64,000 bases of DNA, taken from contig NZ_JAALCJ010000003.1 of assembly GCF_011078175.1 (NCBI RefSeq), positions 186,001-250,000 on the forward strand, read 5' to 3'. The position numbers were made by a program, and so were the translations under genes. Source of the stretch: Enterobacter cloacae. GTDB taxonomy: Bacteria > Pseudomonadota > Gammaproteobacteria > Enterobacterales > Enterobacteriaceae. Under the pieces are notes generated by a model. The model searched no databases and was not told the origin of the DNA. It saw nothing but the letters and a program-made list of their open reading frames with translations. Of this stretch, positions 19,814 to 30,064 are shown piece by piece (positions within the stretch are counted from its first letter, which is position 1; each line of letters starts with the position of its first letter).

Positions 19814-22276
19814 TTAAACTCCTAACTTCCATGACAGGGTACGCAGCAGATCGGCAAACACGCCCGCTGCCGTTACATCATTCCCTGCGCCATAGCCGCG
19901 AAGCACCAGCGGCAGTGGCTGATAATAGTGGCTGTAGAACGCCAGGGCATTCTCGCCGTTTTTCACCTTGTACAGCGGATCGTTGCCATCCACTTCGGCA
20001 ATCTTCACCCGGCAGACGCCGTCCTCTTCAATGTTGCCAACATAGCGCAATACCTTACCTTCATCACGGGCTTTCGCAACGCGTGCGGCAAAGGCATCGT
20101 CAAGCTGCGGCAACCTGGCCATAAAGGCGCTGACGTCGCCACTGTCATCAAATTCTGCTGGCAGCACCGGCTCAATCACGATATCCGAAAGCTCCAGCTC
20201 GCGACCGGTTTCGCGCACCAGGATCAGCAGCTTGCGCGCCACGTCCATGCCGGAGAGGTCGTCGCGCGGATCCGGCTCGGTGTAGCCCAGCTCGCGCGCG
20301 GCGCGGGTGGCTTCCGACAGGCTCATCCCTTCGTCCAGCTTGCCGAAGATAAACGACAGGGAGCCGGAGAGGATGCCGGAGAAACGCTGTAGTTCGTCGC
20401 CCGCGTTCAGCAGGTTTTGCAGGTTCTCGATGACCGGCAGGCCTGCGCCCACGTTGGTGTCATACAGAAACTTACGGCGCGACTTACTCGCCGCCAGCCG
20501 CAGCTGGTGATAGTAATCCATCGACGAGGTGTTGGCCTTTTTGTTCGGCGTCACCACGTGGAAACCTTCGCGCAGGAAATCCGCGTACTGATCGGCCACC
20601 GCCTGGCTGGAGGTACAGTCGACGATCACCGGGTTAAGCAGGTGATATTCTTTCACCAGGCGGATCAGGCGGCCCAGGTTAAATGGCTCTTTCGCCTCTT
20701 CCAGCTCCGCCTGCCAGTTTTCCAGGTTCAGACCGTGGACGTTAGTCAGCAACGCTTTTGAGTTCGCAATGCCGCAAACGCGCAGATCGATATGCTTCTT
20801 CTTAAGCCACTCCTGCTGGCGCTTCACCTGCTCCAGCAGCGCGCCGCCAACGCCGCCGACGCCCACCAGGAACAGCTCAATCACCTGGTCGGTGTTGAAC
20901 AGCATCTGATGCACCACGCGGACGCCGGTAGTGGCGTCATCGTTATCCACGACAACGGAAATGGAACGCTCTGATGAGCCCTGGGCAATCGCCACGATAT
21001 TGATATTGGCCCGCGCCAGCGCGGCAAAGAATTTGGCGGAGATACCGCGCAGGGTGCGCATCCCGTCGCCGACCACAGAGATAATCGCCAGACGTTCCTG
21101 AATGGAAAGCGGCTCCAGCAGCTCCTCTTTCAGCTCCAGATAGAACTCTTCTTCCAGCGCACGACGCGCGCGAAGACAGTCGGCCTGTGGCACGCAGAAG
21201 CTGATGCTGTACTCAGAAGAGGACTGGGTGATCAGCACCACCGAGATACCGTTGCGGGACATGGCGGCAAACACGCGCGCAGCCATGCCGACCATCCCCT
21301 TCATCCCCGGGCCGGAGACGCTGAACATCGCCATGTTATTCAGGTTGGAGATGCCTTTCACCGGCAGGTCGTCTTCATCGATGCTGGCGCCAATCAGCGT
21401 ACCCGGCGCCTGCGGATTACCGGTATTTTTAATCAGGCAAGGGATTTGGAACTGGGCAATCGGGGAGATGGTACGCGGGTGAAGTACTTTGGCGCCGAAG
21501 TAGGAAAGCTCCATCGCTTCCTGGTATGACATCGACTTCAGCAGCCTGGCGTCCGGCACCTGGCGTGGATCGCAGGTATAAACGCCGTCAACGTCAGTCC
21601 AGATCTCACAACAGTCTGCGCGTAAACAGGCCGCCAGCACGGCGGCAGAGTAGTCGGAGCCGTTACGGCCCAGCACTACCAGCTCGCCCTTCTCGTTACC
21701 GGCGGTAAAGCCTGCCATCAGGATCATATGGTCAGACGGGATTTTGCTTGCCGCAATGCGGCGTGTCGACTCGGCAATGTCGACAGTGGATTCAAGGTAG
21801 TGGCCGACTGCCAGCAGTTTCTCAACCGGATCGATGACCGTCACGTGGTGACCGCGCGCTTCCAGCACCCCCGCCATGATGGCGATGGAGAGTTTTTCAC
21901 CCCGGCAAATCAGCGCCGCGTTGATGCTGTCCGGGCACTGACCAAGCAGGCTGATTCCGTGAAGAACATGTTTGATCTGGGCAAATTCAAGTTCAACGGT
22001 GGTTTTCAACTGCGCCAGCGGGAAGCCAGGCTGGGCGTCTGCCAGCCCCTGAAGCAGATCGGCGAAGATATGCTCGGCGTCGCTGATGTTCGGCAGTGCA
22101 TCCTGACCACCGATGGTTTTTTCAATCATCGCCACCAGGTGGTTCGTGATTTTGGCCGGGGCAGAGAGCACGGTAGCAACCTGCCCCTGCCTGGCGTTGC
22201 TTTCCAGGATATCGGCAACACGCAGAAAACGTTCTGCATTTGCCACTGACGTACCGCCGAACTTCAACACTCGCAT
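19814..22276 (-). CDS. thrA: Bifunctional aspartokinase I / homoserine dehydrogenase I
   Basis: The 820-residue protein catalyses the first and third steps from aspartate to threonine and is feedback-inhibited by threonine. The aspartokinase part begins [17 protein letters not shown]; tandem ACT regulatory domains follow (around [16 protein letters not shown] and [11 protein letters not shown]); the dehydrogenase part has the Rossmann loop [12 protein letters not shown] near residue 467. Length equals E. coli ThrA. Expression is attenuated by the thrL leader just upstream. Confidence 0.99.
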   Translation of the reverse strand: MRVLKFGGTSVANAERFLRVADILESNARQGQVATVLSAPAKITNHLVAMIEKTIGGQDALPNISDAEHIFADLLQGLADAQPGFPLAQLKTTVELEFAQIKHVLHGISLLGQCPDSINAALICRGEKLSIAIMAGVLEARGHHVTVIDPVEKLLAVGHYLESTVDIAESTRRIAASKIPSDHMILMAGFTAGNEKGELVVLGRNGSDYSAAVLAACLRADCCEIWTDVDGVYTCDPRQVPDARLLKSMSYQEAMELSYFGAKVLHPRTISPIAQFQIPCLIKNTGNPQAPGTLIGASIDEDDLPVKGISNLNNMAMFSVSGPGMKGMVGMAARVFAAMSRNGISVVLITQSSSEYSISFCVPQADCLRARRALEEEFYLELKEELLEPLSIQERLAIISVVGDGMRTLRGISAKFFAALARANINIVAIAQGSSERSISVVVDNDDATTGVRVVHQMLFNTDQVIELFLVGVGGVGGALLEQVKRQQEWLKKKHIDLRVCGIANSKALLTNVHGLNLENWQAELEEAKEPFNLGRLIRLVKEYHLLNPVIVDCTSSQAVADQYADFLREGFHVVTPNKKANTSSMDYYHQLRLAASKSRRKFLYDTNVGAGLPVIENLQNLLNAGDELQRFSGILSGSLSFIFGKLDEGMSLSEATRAARELGYTEPDPRDDLSGMDVARKLLILVRETGRELELSDIVIEPVLPAEFDDSGDVSAFMARLPQLDDAFAARVAKARDEGKVLRYVGNIEEDGVCRVKIAEVDGNDPLYKVKNGENALAFYSHYYQPLPLVLRGYGAGNDVTAAGVFADLLRTLSWKLGV

Positions 22277-22302
22277 GGTTCTACCTCATTTCCTTTAGCC
22301 GA

Positions 22303-22338
22303 AAAAAAAGCCCGCACTGTTCAGGTGCGGGCTTTTTT
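22303..22338 (-). terminator. thr operon attenuator
   Basis: AGCCCGCAC (22309-22317) and GTGCGGGCT (22325-22333) form a nine-base-pair stem with a seven-base loop, flanked by A- and T-runs. It lies between thrL and thrA. By the known mechanism, ribosome stalling at Thr/Ile codons of thrL disfavours this terminator. Confidence 0.95.
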
Positions 22339-22356
22339 CTGTTTTTCCTGTACGCG

Positions 22357-22425
22357 TCAGCCCGCATCGTTACCTGTGGTAATGATGATGGTTGTAGTAA
22401 TGGTGGTGATGCTGATGCGTTTCAT
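22357..22425 (-). CDS. thrL: thr operon leader peptide
   Basis: A 22-residue leader, reading MKRISITTITTTIIITTGND plus two further residues (Ala-Gly). Seven Thr and six Ile codons make it the sensor for charged tRNA-Thr and tRNA-Ile: scarcity stalls the ribosome and prevents the attenuator hairpin at 22303-22338. The E. coli leader is 21 residues with the same logic. The untranslated leader from the promoter to the ATG is closely conserved (the CAACATCC before the ATG is typical). Confidence 0.97.
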   Translation of the reverse strand: MKRISITTITTTIIITTGNDAG

Positions 22426-22474
22426 GGATGTTGTGTACTCTGTCATTATTATCTGTCTGTGCTCTATTCTTTTA

Positions 22475-22503
22475 GGGTTAAAGGATCGAGCCCTTTAAGT
22501 CAA
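22475..22503 (-). promoter_or_regulatory. thr operon promoter
   Basis: Lower-strand TTGACT (22498-22503) followed by 17 bp and TAACCC (22475-22480). It lies at the position of the E. coli thr promoter, with a similar TTGACTTA start and TTTAACC downstream. The -10 is poor, so the exact -10 is uncertain. Confidence 0.65.
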
Positions 22504-22636
22504 TGAATTTTTAATTTGATCACAATTCGGGACATTCTCACGTCCCGCTGCGCGCAGATTTATTTTCATCGGAATACCCCAGATGCAACCCCAGACATCA
22601 GCAGGATCGGCCATAATAAAAACCTATGACACTATT

Positions 22637-23323
22637 TTACTCGGCGAGTTTTTTTTCAATATCATGGAGCAATCGGTGCAGCATTGCCGTGTCCCGCTGT
22701 TCAAGACGCCCCAGGCGCTGCTGCAACCAGTCCACCATTTTTTGATCGTCAGCGACGCCCAGCTTCACAAGAAGCTTATTTGCACGAACACGCAGTGCCG
22801 CCAGCTGGTTTTCATCCGACACTGGCGCGGGCGGCTGAGAAATTTGCATTAAGGATGCTAATTGATAGCAATAGACCATCACCGCCTGCCCCAGATTGAG
22901 TGAAGGATAATCCGCCACCATCGGCGCGCCCGTAAGCACGTCAGCCAGTTCCAGCTCTTCGTTGGTCAACCCGGAATCTTCACGCCCAAATACCAGCGCG
23001 GCTTTCTCCAGCCACTGGCTTTTCTCTTCCAGCATCGGCACCAGTTCAGCAGGCGTGGCGTAATAGTGAAACTTCGCCCGGCTGCGCGCAGTCGTCGCGA
23101 CGGTAAATGAAATATCGTGCAGTGCCTCGGCAAGCGTAGCGTAAGTGGTTATATTATCGAGAATCTCACCCGAACCGTGCGCTACCCAGCGTGCAGCTGG
23201 CTCCAGGTGCGCTGTGCTGTCCACAATACGCAAATCGGTAAAACCCATGGTCTTCATAGCCCGCGCCGCAGCGCCTATATTTTCGGCTCTCGCTGGCGCA
23301 ACCAGCACAATCGACAGATGCAT
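22637..23323 (-). CDS. yjtD: Putative tRNA/rRNA methyltransferase YjtD (LasT, SpoU/TrmJ family)
   Basis: A 228-residue SPOUT-class methyltransferase. It has the TrmJ-like N-terminus VLVAPARAENIGAAARAMKTMGF, the ALVFGREDSGLTNEEL motif and the knot motif YPSLNLGQAVMVYCYQL. It is a paralogue of TrmJ, which makes 2'-O-methylation at tRNA position 32; the target of YjtD itself is not known. Lies upstream of the thr operon on the same strand, as in E. coli. Confidence 0.9.
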   Translation of the reverse strand: MHLSIVLVAPARAENIGAAARAMKTMGFTDLRIVDSTAHLEPAARWVAHGSGEILDNITTYATLAEALHDISFTVATTARSRAKFHYYATPAELVPMLEEKSQWLEKAALVFGREDSGLTNEELELADVLTGAPMVADYPSLNLGQAVMVYCYQLASLMQISQPPAPVSDENQLAALRVRANKLLVKLGVADDQKMVDWLQQRLGRLEQRDTAMLHRLLHDIEKKLAE

Positions 23324-23722
23324 TTATGCTCTCTTTTTAATCAGTTAGCAGGTCAAAATGTGAGTTAGCTCATCATATTACGCGGCACGAATTTACAATC
23401 TTGCAACACAAATCACCGAAATAGCGTTTCATAACAAATTAAAATCGCTAAACTATTTTATGGCTGAACAATCAGCTAGAATGTTAACAGAAGTTCATTA
23501 TCCTTATGTTTTGTAATGATAATGACCATATGAATACTCTTTTCCGATTGGATTCGTACTGTTTATCAATCAATGCCCGCAACTAGTTGGTTTATTGAAA
23601 AATTGTGACAAAGGCTAGCATTCAGCTACGATGATTTCATCAAACTGTTAACGTGCTACAATTGAACTTGATATATGTCAACGAAGCGTAGTTTTATTGG
23701 GTGTCTGGTGTCACTTAGCCTG

Positions 23723-23863
23723 TTATGTTGCTGTTAAAATGGTTAGGATGACAGCCGTTTTTGACACTGTCGGGTCCAAAGGGAAAGTACCCACGACCAA
23801 GCTAATGATGTTGTTGACGTTGATGGAAAGTGCATCAAGAACGCAATTACGTACTTTAGTCAC
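23723..23863 (-). CDS. yjjY: Small conserved ORF YjjY opposite the arcA leader
   Basis: A 46-codon lower-strand frame starting at GTG (23863) gives MTKVRNCVLDALSINVNNII continuing SLVVGTF, and matches what I recall of E. coli YjjY almost residue for residue. It is divergent from arcA, lying in the region just upstream of it that carries the arcA promoters. Function unknown. Conservation may reflect the arcA regulatory DNA rather than protein selection, although the frame is intact, unlike yaaY in this window. Confidence 0.6.
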   Translation of the reverse strand: MTKVRNCVLDALSINVNNIISLVVGTFPLDPTVSKTAVILTILTAT

Positions 23864-23958
23864 GTTAGGCCGATCATGTTAATTTGCGACATGCATCAGG
23901 CAGGTCAGGGACTTTTGTACTTCCTGTTTCGATTTAGTTGGCAATTTAGGTAGCAAAC

Positions 23959-24675
23959 ATGCAGACCCCGCACATTCTTATCGTTGAAGACGAGTTGGTA
24001 ACACGCAACACGTTAAAGAGCATTTTCGAAGCAGAAGGCTACGATGTCTTTGAAGCGACCGATGGCGCAGAGATGCATCAGATCCTTTCTGAAAATGATA
24101 TCAACCTGGTGATTATGGATATCAACCTGCCGGGAAAAAATGGGCTTCTTCTGGCGCGCGAACTGCGTGAGCAGGCGAACGTCGCGTTGATGTTCCTGAC
24201 TGGCCGTGACAACGAGGTTGATAAAATTCTTGGTCTGGAAATCGGCGCGGATGACTACATCACCAAGCCGTTTAACCCTCGCGAGTTAACCATTCGTGCA
24301 CGCAACCTGCTGTCCCGCACCATGAATCTGGGTACGGTCAGTGAAGAGCGTCGTAGCGTCGACAGCTACAAATTCAACGGCTGGGAACTTGATATTAATA
24401 GCCGTTCGCTGATTAGCCCAAACGGTGAGCAGTACAAACTGCCGCGCAGTGAATTCCGCGCGATGCTGCACTTCTGCGAAAACCCGGGCAAGATTCAGTC
24501 CCGTGCAGAACTGCTGAAGAAAATGACCGGTCGTGAGTTAAAGCCACACGATCGTACCGTTGACGTAACTATCCGTCGTATTCGTAAACATTTCGAATCT
24601 ACGCCGGATACGCCGGAAATCATCGCCACGATCCATGGTGAAGGCTATCGTTTCTGCGGTGACCTCCAGGAGTAA
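23959..24675 (+). CDS. arcA: Two-component response regulator ArcA
   Basis: The 238-residue OmpR-family regulator represses aerobic respiration genes when phosphorylated by ArcB under low oxygen. Receiver domain residues 1-120, phospho-acceptor Asp54 in [12 protein letters not shown], conserved Lys in [13 protein letters not shown]; the winged-helix domain ends [19 protein letters not shown]. Identical in length to E. coli. Preceded by a long 635 bp non-coding or yjjY-bearing leader, consistent with several promoters in E. coli. Confidence 0.99.
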   Translation: MQTPHILIVEDELVTRNTLKSIFEAEGYDVFEATDGAEMHQILSENDINLVIMDINLPGKNGLLLARELREQANVALMFLTGRDNEVDKILGLEIGADDYITKPFNPRELTIRARNLLSRTMNLGTVSEERRSVDSYKFNGWELDINSRSLISPNGEQYKLPRSEFRAMLHFCENPGKIQSRAELLKKMTGRELKPHDRTVDVTIRRIRKHFESTPDTPEIIATIHGEGYRFCGDLQE

Positions 24676-24692
24676 TCCTCCCGTCACGTAGT

Positions 24693-24720
24693 AAAAAACG
24701 GCGCATATGCGCCGTTTTTT
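24693..24720. terminator. Bidirectional terminator between arcA and creA
   Basis: A perfect 28-base palindrome with AAAAAACGGCGCAT as one arm and its complement as the other; A-run on one side and T-run on the other make it symmetrical. It ends both arcA and the convergent creA. Confidence 0.95.
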
Positions 24721-24723
24721 TTA

Positions 24724-25194
24724 TCAATGCCACGGCATAATGGGTACCGCGCTAATCGCGTTTTTCGGTGAGCCTTCCACGACTTTGTCGGAATAAGCCA
24801 GATAAGCCAGGGTGTTGCGTTTTGCGTCATAAAAACGCACCACCTGTAGCTTTTTGAACACCAGCGAGGTCCTTTTCTGGAATACGACATCGCCCTGCGC
24901 TTTGCCGTTTTTGATTTTGTCACTCAATTCCACCGGGCCAACCTGCTGGCAGGAAATGGCCGCGTCAGAGGTGTCTTCAGCCAGCCCCAGACCGCCTTTA
25001 ATCCCGCCCGTCTTCGCTCTGCTGACATAGCAGGTGACATTTTTAACATCCGGATCGTCAAAGGCCTCAACCACAATTTTGTGGTCCGGCCCAAACATTT
25101 TAAACACGGTATCCACGGAGCCAATTTGCTCCGCCTGCGCCACGCGCCCTGCCATCAACGCCAGTGCTGCAAATACTAAAACCTTGTATTTCAT
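24724..25194 (-). CDS. creA: Periplasmic CreA protein (DUF1131-type)
   Basis: A 156-residue protein with a signal peptide ([22 protein letters not shown]) and a mature region nearly identical to E. coli CreA ([41 protein letters not shown]... in E. coli and here). The ATG at 25194 is preferred to an in-frame upstream start because it gives the signal peptide. Function unknown. In E. coli creA is followed by creB-creC-creD; here creA directly meets arcA, so those three genes are missing. Confidence 0.93.
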   Translation of the reverse strand: MKYKVLVFAALALMAGRVAQAEQIGSVDTVFKMFGPDHKIVVEAFDDPDVKNVTCYVSRAKTGGIKGGLGLAEDTSDAAISCQQVGPVELSDKIKNGKAQGDVVFQKRTSLVFKKLQVVRFYDAKRNTLAYLAYSDKVVEGSPKNAISAVPIMPWH

Positions 25195-25409
25195 ATTGTT
25201 ACCATTCATAAAAAATTTCGCTGAGCAATTATTCAACAGGTTAGATAAAAATGTAGCAAGATCACAGGATTAGAATATATCCGCACATTAATCACGACAA
25301 AAAGCATTTATGCGCAAAAAAAACACTGAATGCTAAAACGTCAAAAAATGCTATTATCCGCTAACCTGTAAACAGGCACCTGCGGCAGTTTTAAGGATGA
25401 GGATAGTAT

Positions 25410-26279
25410 ATGGATCAGGCTGGAATTATTCGCGACCTGCTCACCTGGCTGGAAGGTCATCTCGACCAGCCTTTGTCACTGGATAATGTGGCGGCAAAAG
25501 CAGGCTATTCCAAGTGGCATCTGCAAAGGATGTTCAAGGATGTCACCGGTCATGCTATCGGTGCCTATATTCGCGCACGTCGTTTATCAAAGTCTGCTGT
25601 CGCGTTGCGCCTGACCGCGCGACCAATCCTGGATATTGCCCTGCAATATCGCTTCGATTCACAGCAAACCTTCACCCGTGCCTTCAAAAAACAGTTCTCG
25701 TTGACGCCAGCGCTCTATCGCCGCTCACCAGACTGGAGCGCGTTTGGAATGCGCCCGCCGCTACGCCTGGGCGAGTTCGCGATGCCGAAATACGAGTTTG
25801 TCACGCTGCCGGAAACCCATTTGATCGGTACGACCCAGAGCTACTCCTGTTCTCTTGAGCAGATTTCTGAGTTCCGTCATCAAATGCGCGTCCAGTTCTG
25901 GCGCGACTTCCTGAGCCATGCACCCGCCATCCCGCCGATTCTGTATGGCCTGAACGAAACGCATCCAAGCCAGGAAAAAGACGACGAGCAGGAGGTGTTC
26001 TATACTACGGCGCTGACGCCTGACATGGCGAACGGTTACATTCATGGCTCGAAGCCTGTGGTGCTGGAGGGCGGCGAGTATGTGATGTTCTCATACGAAG
26101 GTTTAGGAACGGGCGTTCAGGAGTTCATCCTGACCGTTTACGGGACCTGCATGCCGATGCTGAATCTGAATCGCCGTAAAGGTCAGGACATTGAGCGCTA
26201 CTATCCTGCGCAAGATGCTAAACCGGAAGAAGGTCCAATCAATCTGCGTATGGAATTCCTGATTCCGGTACGTCGTTAA
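25410..26279 (+). CDS. rob: AraC-family right-origin-binding regulator Rob
   Basis: A 289-residue transcription activator. The N-terminal AraC/XylS DNA-binding domain with two helix-turn-helices (AAKAGYSKWHLQRMFKDVTG and FDSQQTFTRAFKKQF) recognises mar/sox/rob boxes; the C-terminal GyrI-like domain (from about residue 120) binds bile salts and other inducers. Length matches E. coli Rob. Controls efflux and stress genes. Convergent with gpmB with a 4 bp overlap at the 3' ends. Confidence 0.98.
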   Translation: MDQAGIIRDLLTWLEGHLDQPLSLDNVAAKAGYSKWHLQRMFKDVTGHAIGAYIRARRLSKSAVALRLTARPILDIALQYRFDSQQTFTRAFKKQFSLTPALYRRSPDWSAFGMRPPLRLGEFAMPKYEFVTLPETHLIGTTQSYSCSLEQISEFRHQMRVQFWRDFLSHAPAIPPILYGLNETHPSQEKDDEQEVFYTTALTPDMANGYIHGSKPVVLEGGEYVMFSYEGLGTGVQEFILTVYGTCMPMLNLNRRKGQDIERYYPAQDAKPEEGPINLRMEFLIPVRR

Positions 26280-26923
26280 CGCTGCAATTCGTCCAGAGCA
26301 GGGGCATCAAGATGCGAAATGTCCCCTGCCATCTCAACTACCCAGCCCGATGCCAGCCAGGCACTTTCCTGATAGTCGATGCGGGAAATAGAACAGTTGC
26401 GCAGACGTAAACGACGCTCGGCATAAGCCGGCAGCCCCAAAATGGTGCTCACCAGGCAACCCAGCGCGATACCGTGGCTCACCAGCAGCGGTCGACTACC
26501 CGCAGGGAGTTTCAGGCATTCGGCCAGCGCGGCATGCATGCGCACGCTTAGCTCCTGCATGGATTCCCCCTCCGGGATGCGACCATCTTCAGTGCCGTTC
26601 ACCAGCGTGCGACGCCAGCCTTCTTCGGTTTCCGTCAGCGTATCGATAGGGCGTTTTTCCAGTACCCCCATATTCAGCTCTCGCAGGCGCGGTTCGAGGG
26701 TGACGTCGCAGCCACAGGCATCGGCGATGATGCGCGCCGTCTGCTGCGTACGGCCTAAATCACTTGAGATGACGTGAGTGATACCCAGCGTTCTGGCGCG
26801 CTCCGCCACCTGCCACGCTTGTTGCACACCCTTGTCGGTGAGAGGACTGTCTGACTGGCCTTGAATACGTCGCTCGGCGTTCCACTGCGTTTCACCGTGG
26901 CGAACAAGGTATACCTGTAACAT
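26276..26923 (-). CDS. gpmB: Phosphoglycerate mutase-family phosphatase GpmB (YtjC)
   Basis: A 215-residue histidine-phosphatase superfamily protein. The catalytic phospho-His is His9 in [10 protein letters not shown], with the second His in VSHGIALG and the acidic residue in the EGESMQEL region. Although named GpmB, mutase activity in the E. coli protein is doubtful and a phosphatase role is more likely. Divergent from yjjX with 49 bp between starts. Confidence 0.92.
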   Translation of the reverse strand: MLQVYLVRHGETQWNAERRIQGQSDSPLTDKGVQQAWQVAERARTLGITHVISSDLGRTQQTARIIADACGCDVTLEPRLRELNMGVLEKRPIDTLTETEEGWRRTLVNGTEDGRIPEGESMQELSVRMHAALAECLKLPAGSRPLLVSHGIALGCLVSTILGLPAYAERRLRLRNCSISRIDYQESAWLASGWVVEMAGDISHLDAPALDELQR

Positions 26924-26972
26924 GCTTTTTTTCCGTTATACTGCGATGAATTTTTTAAAATCGAGCTTAATT

Positions 26973-27488
26973 ATGCACCATGTTGTCTCTGCTACCACCA
27001 ATCCTGCCAAAATTCAGGCAATTCTAAGGGCATTTGAAGAGATCTTCGGCGAAGGATCCTGCCATATTGACGCCGTCGGCGTCGAGAGTGGTGTGCCTGA
27101 GCAGCCGTTTGGCAGCGAGGAAACGCGCGCTGGCGCACGAAATCGTGTGGCCAATGCAAAAGTCGCCGCGCCAGACGCTGACTTTTGGGTTGCAATTGAA
27201 GCAGGCATCGACGAAGGGGCGACCTTCAGCTGGGTTGTGATCGAAAGCCGACAGCAGCGCGGCGAAGCGCGTTCAGCCACGCTGCCGCTGCCGGAGGTCA
27301 TTTTGGACAAAGTCCGCGCGGGTGAGGCGCTGGGGCCGGTAATGTCGCACTACACCGGCATTGATGAAATTGGTCGTAAAGAGGGGGCGATTGGCGTCTT
27401 TACCGCGGGTAGACTCACCCGTTCGAGTGTTTACCACCAGGCCGTTATTCTGGCGTTAAGTCCGTTCCATAACGCGATTTATCGTTAA
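26973..27488 (+). CDS. yjjX: Inosine/xanthosine triphosphatase YjjX
   Basis: A 171-residue ITPase/XTPase-type house-cleaning enzyme hydrolysing non-canonical purine triphosphates. Starts [18 protein letters not shown]; the nucleotide-binding patterns [20 protein letters not shown] and [11 protein letters not shown] are close to E. coli YjjX. The ATG at 26973 is chosen over an in-frame ATG 51 bp upstream on family length and N-terminus. Ends at a REP that overlaps the end of trpR. Confidence 0.95.
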   Translation: MHHVVSATTNPAKIQAILRAFEEIFGEGSCHIDAVGVESGVPEQPFGSEETRAGARNRVANAKVAAPDADFWVAIEAGIDEGATFSWVVIESRQQRGEARSATLPLPEVILDKVRAGEALGPVMSHYTGIDEIGRKEGAIGVFTAGRLTRSSVYHQAVILALSPFHNAIYR

Positions 27489-27496
27489 GTTTGTAA

Positions 27497-27524
27497 GCCG
27501 GATAAGGCGAAGCCGTCATCCGGC
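27497..27524. repeat. REP element overlapping the end of trpR
   Basis: GCCGGATAAGGCGAAGCCG...CATCCGGC palindrome between convergent yjjX and trpR. The trpR stop codon (27516-27518) lies inside it, so the last few TrpR codons are encoded by the repeat. Confidence 0.85.
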
Positions 27525-27845
27525 GTTTTTCAGTAATACCGCTTCCAGCCACTGACGCAGTTCAACTGGCGCCGATTTCAGGCTGTTTGAACCTCGGGTA
27601 ATGGTTGCGATGCCCGCGCCCAGCTCATTTTTCAGCTCGCGCTGGCTCATTTCGCCGCGCAGCAGTTCCTCAATAATGCGTACCCGCGTGCCCAGCGCTT
27701 CGCGTTCATCGGGCGTCAGCATCAGCTGTAGCAACGGTAAATGCAGATCTTTGTCGTAAGACTGGCGGAGCAACTCCACAAAACGAAGCCACTCCTGATG
27801 ACGCTGTTCGGCCATGGCCGAGGAATACGGGGAATGCTGGGTCAT
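27516..27845 (-). CDS. trpR: Trp operon repressor
   Basis: The 109-residue tryptophan-dependent repressor acts on trp, aroH, mtr and its own gene. The helix-turn-helix region [23 protein letters not shown] is intact. The ATG at 27845 ([14 protein letters not shown]) fits the family; an upstream in-frame extension runs into slt. C-terminus reads LLKNAG rather than LLKSD, because a REP supplies the final codons. A Trp operator lies 15-32 bp upstream of the start. Confidence 0.97.
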   Translation of the reverse strand: MTQHSPYSSAMAEQRHQEWLRFVELLRQSYDKDLHLPLLQLMLTPDEREALGTRVRIIEELLRGEMSQRELKNELGAGIATITRGSNSLKSAPVELRQWLEAVLLKNAG

Positions 27846-27860
27846 GTTATGCTGCCTCTT

Positions 27861-27878
27861 GTACTCATTAGCGAGTAC
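27861..27878 (-). promoter_or_regulatory. Trp repressor operator before trpR
   Basis: GTACTC (27861-27866) and GAGTAC (27873-27878) are perfect inverted half-sites separated by six bases, matching the GNACT half-sites recognised by TrpR. It lies just upstream of the trpR start codon, consistent with autorepression as in E. coli. Confidence 0.88.
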
Positions 27879-27900
27879 AGCATAACACAACCCACGCCGA

Positions 27901-29838
27901 TCAGTAACGTCTCTGCCACTCGGCATCGCTCATCAGGGCATCTTTTTGCCCCATGAAGTAACGATAGTAGGCATCATACGCCAGCACGTTCTTCACGTAG
28001 CCGCGCGTTTCCGAGAACGGAATGCTCTCGACAAACGCCACGGCGTCGATGCGCCCTGCGCTGTTGCCAAGCCATGTCCGCACGCGGCCTGGCCCGGCGT
28101 TGTACGCCGCTGACGCGAAGATACGGTTATTACCGAACTGCTGATAGACATACTGCAAGTAGCTGGTGCCGATGTTGATGTTGGTCTCAGGATCCAGCAG
28201 CTGGGACGGGCTGCTGTAGCCTGGAATATTAAACATCTTCACCGTGTGCGTCGCGGTGCCCGGCATAATCTGCATCAGGCCGCTGGCACCCACCGGAGAA
28301 CGTACTTTGGGGTTCCAGGCGCTCTCCTGACGGGCAATGGCCATCGCGTAGCTTTGCGAAATATCTTTGCCGCTGGTGTAGCGATCGAACAGATCCTTAT
28401 AAGCCAGCGGGAAACGCTCTTCGAGATGATCCCACAGCTTGCCGGCGATCGTCGCCTGCACGCTCAGATCCCACCAGCGATTATCAAACGCATAGCGGGC
28501 AAGCTGCGCTTTCTCATCGGTGGTACGGCTGGTGACCAGATTCGCCCATTCGCTGCGCGCGGTATTATCCAGATTCCAGTACATCAGCTCGCGCACGCGC
28601 GCCATTTCCGGCCCCTGCGTCAGCGCCGGGTTCGCGTTGGCTGGCGCTTTGTCGATCTTCAGGGTGTACTCCTCGCCCAGACGCTGCGCCGCCGCCATCG
28701 GGTAGAAGCCGCGCTGCTGCATCAGGGAGTGGAGGATCTCTTTGGCTTCGTCTTCACGACCACGCTCAAGGAGCAGGTCCGCCTGCCAGTAACGCCATTC
28801 ATCTTTCTCTTTGGCATCCATCGGCAGACGCGCCAGCCAGGTATTAAGACCGCGACGGTCGCCCGTACCCAGCGCCATACGCACGCGACGCTCCACCAGC
28901 GAGACAGAGTTTGAACGCATCACCGCATCGTCACGCCAGCGTGCCTGTTCGTCGGTGACATCCGTTCCCATCAGTCGCCACGCAACAATATCTCGCAGCT
29001 CCTGGGTTTGATCGTCATCCAACTGCTGAGCCTGCACCAGCTGCGGGATCATCAGCCGGGCGTTTTCCACATCATCACGCGCCACGCTGGCAAAGGCCAC
29101 CGCCGCCATTTGACGGGTAAAATCGGTCGCGCCGGTGGTACGCGCAAACGTCAGCACGGTATTGGGATCGTTTGCCAGACTGATAACGGCAGAGGCGATG
29201 GTCTGATAATCCGCGGGCATCTGGCCCGCCAGCACGGTGACCAGCCGGGTGTTTCCGGCCTTCATCGCCAGGCGAATACGTTCCAGGTAAGAGAGCGGAT
29301 CCTGCTTGCCCGAGGCGCGCCAGGCGCTGAACAGCGGGTCACAGGCGTTTGGCTGGCTTTTACCCGTCAACCATAAATCTTTCGCGCCGGCCCAGGCTTC
29401 TTCCTGCTGCCCGGTCGCCCATTTCGCATAATAGTAATTACACTGCGCTTCCGTCGCGCCTGGTTTATCCGGGCTGAAGGCCAGCAGGCCGCGCCAGTCT
29501 TCGCGACGGGCCAGCTCGTTCACAAACCGGGACTTCAGGGTGCGCGCAGGCGGCAGGGTCGGGTTCGCCTGAATGAAGTTATTCACGGTGACAGTCGGTT
29601 GATTCATGAGATCGTCCGTGATCTGGCGATACTCCAGATACGGATACAGCGGATAATCCTTCAGCGTCGGCATCAGCGCCTGCACGGTATCCATCTGCCT
29701 GTTGTCCCATGCCTGTTTAATCTGGGCATAGCGGTTACGTTGTTCATCCAGTGAATCGGCATGTACCGCCTGGCTTACCGCCATTACGCATACGCTGGCA
29801 GCCAGCAGACGCCAGACCACCCGTTTGGCTTTTTCCAC
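27901..29838 (-). CDS. slt: Soluble lytic murein transglycosylase Slt70
   Basis: The 645-residue periplasmic enzyme cleaves peptidoglycan strands with 1,6-anhydro product formation. Signal peptide residues 1-27 (cut after VHA), a long alpha-helical superhelical ring region, then the C-terminal lysozyme-like domain with catalytic Glu in [13 protein letters not shown] and [10 protein letters not shown]. Length equals E. coli. Upstream of trpR, 55 bp gap, same strand. Confidence 0.97.
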   Translation of the reverse strand: MEKAKRVVWRLLAASVCVMAVSQAVHADSLDEQRNRYAQIKQAWDNRQMDTVQALMPTLKDYPLYPYLEYRQITDDLMNQPTVTVNNFIQANPTLPPARTLKSRFVNELARREDWRGLLAFSPDKPGATEAQCNYYYAKWATGQQEEAWAGAKDLWLTGKSQPNACDPLFSAWRASGKQDPLSYLERIRLAMKAGNTRLVTVLAGQMPADYQTIASAVISLANDPNTVLTFARTTGATDFTRQMAAVAFASVARDDVENARLMIPQLVQAQQLDDDQTQELRDIVAWRLMGTDVTDEQARWRDDAVMRSNSVSLVERRVRMALGTGDRRGLNTWLARLPMDAKEKDEWRYWQADLLLERGREDEAKEILHSLMQQRGFYPMAAAQRLGEEYTLKIDKAPANANPALTQGPEMARVRELMYWNLDNTARSEWANLVTSRTTDEKAQLARYAFDNRWWDLSVQATIAGKLWDHLEERFPLAYKDLFDRYTSGKDISQSYAMAIARQESAWNPKVRSPVGASGLMQIMPGTATHTVKMFNIPGYSSPSQLLDPETNINIGTSYLQYVYQQFGNNRIFASAAYNAGPGRVRTWLGNSAGRIDAVAFVESIPFSETRGYVKNVLAYDAYYRYFMGQKDALMSDAEWQRRY

Positions 29839-30064
29839 AAGCTCTTCCTCATTGTTTTTCGTCAGTTGCAGCGTCTTGCCACGTAAAAGTTACCTCAACT
29901 TATGCTAACCAGGCATCCTACAACGCGCCACGTCATGAACACTTTTTTACCTTTCTTGCGCGTTTTAACACTCCCGACGTTCCTGGCTGGGATTAGGGCG
30001 TGAAAAAGGCTACACTTCGAGGCTGAAATTCATTCTCATCACGATAAAAGAGGCGAAGTCCAAC

